Positions 62,880-64,000 of a stretch of DNA of 64,000 nt are shown here, piece by piece. The stretch comes from an uncultured Granulosicoccaceae bacterium (GTDB taxonomy: Bacteria > Pseudomonadota > Gammaproteobacteria > Granulosicoccales > Granulosicoccaceae), in assembly GCA_937930305.1 (NCBI GenBank), contig CALGLE010000004.1:1-64000 (forward strand). The letters are read 5' to 3'. The notes below the pieces were generated by a model, which saw nothing but the letters and a program-made list of their open reading frames with translations, did not search any database and had not been told where the DNA came from. Made by a program: the position numbers and the translations under genes. The number at the start of each line of letters is the position of its first letter. Within the stretch, counting starts at the first letter, position 1.

Positions 62880-63887
62880 GTGAGCGAAGATAAAAAAAAC
62901 AACGCAGCTTCCTTAACTGAGAAGTATTTGTATATTGCAGGATTACCCTCGATGGGTCGGAACATTCATTCGAAAAGTTCTGCCCTTAAGCAACTGAAAA
63001 ATACAGCGGTGTTTAGCTTGAATGGCTTTCGCTATCAACATGAGTTGAAGCGTTTAATAGCACTGTTCGACAGCGATGTGCTGAAGCCGTTGTTGAATGA
63101 ATTTCCAGCCATTTTAGAAAAACCGTTCAAACCCTATGTGTGTGCGGACTGGGAAATGCAGACGCGCGTTGAACAGATCGAATCGCATTTTCGATTTATT
63201 GCGGAAACCTTCGGTGACAACGCGGTAGAAATTTATAAGCTTTCCGGCTATGAACTTTTTCACTTTGATACCAAAGACGAAAACACCTACCGCGTAGAAT
63301 TGTTTCAAGGGTTTCAGAATGAAGGCGCGATTGGCGTTCGTCTATGCGACAGCGAGCAGCGCGAGGTTTATACATTAACGTTTCACATTTCGAATGATCC
63401 TGCGCCGATGATCGTGGTAGGTGCCATTCAAGGTCCGAATGATTTAATCCCCGATCGCCAGCAAACCATTACCCAACTAACCCGCAGCTTACATGGACTT
63501 CGTCCAAAATCGCTGATGATTGAAGTGCTTTACATGGTTGCCCGACAGATCGGCATAGACACAATATACGGTGTGTCAAATGCAGGACATATTCATCAGT
63601 CCGATTACTTCTCCGACGCAAAACGTTCGCTGATGTTGTTTGATTTGGACGCACTGTGGGGTGAATATTTCGCGCAGCGAAAATCGGAAAGTCTTTTTCA
63701 ACTGCCGCAGCGTATCGTCAGAAAGGACATCATGGAATTGAAGTCAAAAAAACGCTCTTTATATCGAAAGCGCTACGCTTGGTTAGATGAGGTCGAAGAG
63801 CGAACTGCTGAGGCAATGCAAGCTCTGATGCAATCGCCGATCACCACGCAGCTGTTACCCGAGAATCAACCGGGTAAAGCTGCTTAA
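62880..63887 (+). CDS. DUF535 (VirK/YbjX family) protein
   Basis: 335 residues from GTG 62880; no ATG is usable upstream. The order of motifs fits DUF535: YQHELKRLIALFDSD, RVEQIESHFRFIAETFG, VELFQGFQNEGAIGVRLCD, VVGAIQGPND, LTRSLHGLRPKSLMIEVLYMVARQIGIDTIYGVSNAGHIH, SDYFSDAKRSLMLFDLDALWGEYF. Cytosolic by sequence. In Salmonella, virK and ybjX are controlled by PhoP/PhoQ and affect resistance to antimicrobial peptides; the neighbouring PhoPQ-like operon makes the same control plausible here. Molecular function unknown. Confidence 0.9.
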   Translation: MSEDKKNNAASLTEKYLYIAGLPSMGRNIHSKSSALKQLKNTAVFSLNGFRYQHELKRLIALFDSDVLKPLLNEFPAILEKPFKPYVCADWEMQTRVEQIESHFRFIAETFGDNAVEIYKLSGYELFHFDTKDENTYRVELFQGFQNEGAIGVRLCDSEQREVYTLTFHISNDPAPMIVVGAIQGPNDLIPDRQQTITQLTRSLHGLRPKSLMIEVLYMVARQIGIDTIYGVSNAGHIHQSDYFSDAKRSLMLFDLDALWGEYFAQRKSESLFQLPQRIVRKDIMELKSKKRSLYRKRYAWLDEVEERTAEAMQALMQSPITTQLLPENQPGKAA

Positions 63888-63984
63888 CCTTTTGGTAAGA
63901 CGAAACATACATTTGTGTTGGTGAATTATATTAGGTAAGCTCATTCTGACGGTGTCCCATTCTTTTTTGATTTGGAGGCGTGTA

Positions 63985-64000
63985 ATGTGCGAGGTTTTTG
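63985..64000 (+). CDS. Start of a gene cut by the right edge
   Basis: ATG at 63985 is preceded by a near-ideal ribosome site GGAGG (63974-63978, six bases away). Five codons are visible, reading MCEVF. Ribbon-helix-helix proteins of the PF13467 type often begin with a very similar MCE/R-hydrophobic start, so this is a possible identity, but five residues cannot prove it. The 97 bases between the DUF535 stop and this ATG hold no other feature I can support. Confidence 0.45.

Overview
The window is a contiguous piece of a gammaproteobacterial chromosome, moderate in GC and densely packed. The evidence is the set and order of housekeeping genes: tRNA-Leu, rnr, rlmB, rpsF, rpsR, a membrane protein, rplI, dnaB, alr; then lptF/lptG divergent from pepA, holC, an unknown gene and valS; then xerD next to dsbC. 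These orders resemble those of pseudomonads and relatives. No phage, insertion sequence, integrase of a mobile element or CRISPR array is visible. I cannot name the genus.

Layout. 1-0.9 kb: the end of a diguanylate cyclase response regulator and tRNA-Leu(CAG). 1-12 kb: the rnr to alr block, interrupted between rnr and rlmB by an opposite-strand pair of surface-polysaccharide genes (GT2 glycosyltransferase and sugar-nucleotide dehydratase). 12-19.7 kb: ferredoxin fdxA, galU, an MFS transporter, a lemA-TPM-TPM operon, an ABC-F ATPase, a beta-barrel protein and a DUF2970 protein. 19.7-28 kb: valS, holC, pepA, lptF, lptG and an RDD protein. 28.3 kb: a histone H1-like protein made almost entirely of RATKK repeats, behind a 449-base AT-rich leader. 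28.8-33.6 kb: a first moeA, xerD, dsbC, a TPR protein and a DUF3187 protein. 33.6-44 kb: a Lon-family protease with a heat-shock-like promoter, rep, a HisN-like phosphatase, a class III adenylate cyclase, bpt, a short membrane protein, sbcB and ybfF. 44-47.6 kb: gshA, mobA and a second moeA. 47.6-52.3 kb: the most accessory-looking stretch, with an orphan gene, a transcription factor whose receiver domain has lost its catalytic residues, a cytochrome P450 and a large tandem-receiver regulator. 52.4-59.3 kb: VWA/MoxR pair, HIT protein, cobalamin adenosyltransferase, lytic transglycosylase, YadGH-like ABC exporter and a methyltransferase. 59.3-64 kb: a PhoPQ-like two-component operon with a PepSY gene, a glycine-zipper protein, a DUF535 (VirK/YbjX) protein, and the first codons of another gene.

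The most coherent unexplained signal is at the right end. A direct repeat CTGAAY-N5-CTGAAC with an 11-base period lies in front of both the PepSY-regulator-kinase operon and the neighbouring glycine-zipper gene, and a related repeat with a 10-base period points at the DUF535 gene. This looks like the binding site of the PhoP-like regulator and would define a small local envelope-stress regulon. The same intergenic region holds a perfect 28-base palindrome with the TGTGA-N6-TCACA core of CRP/Vfr sites, and an adenylate cyclase lies elsewhere in the window. The other notable themes are lysine-rich repeat proteins (the long tail of RNase R and the H1-like protein), two moeA paralogues, and two membrane-protein genes with no usual start codon where their first membrane segment begins.
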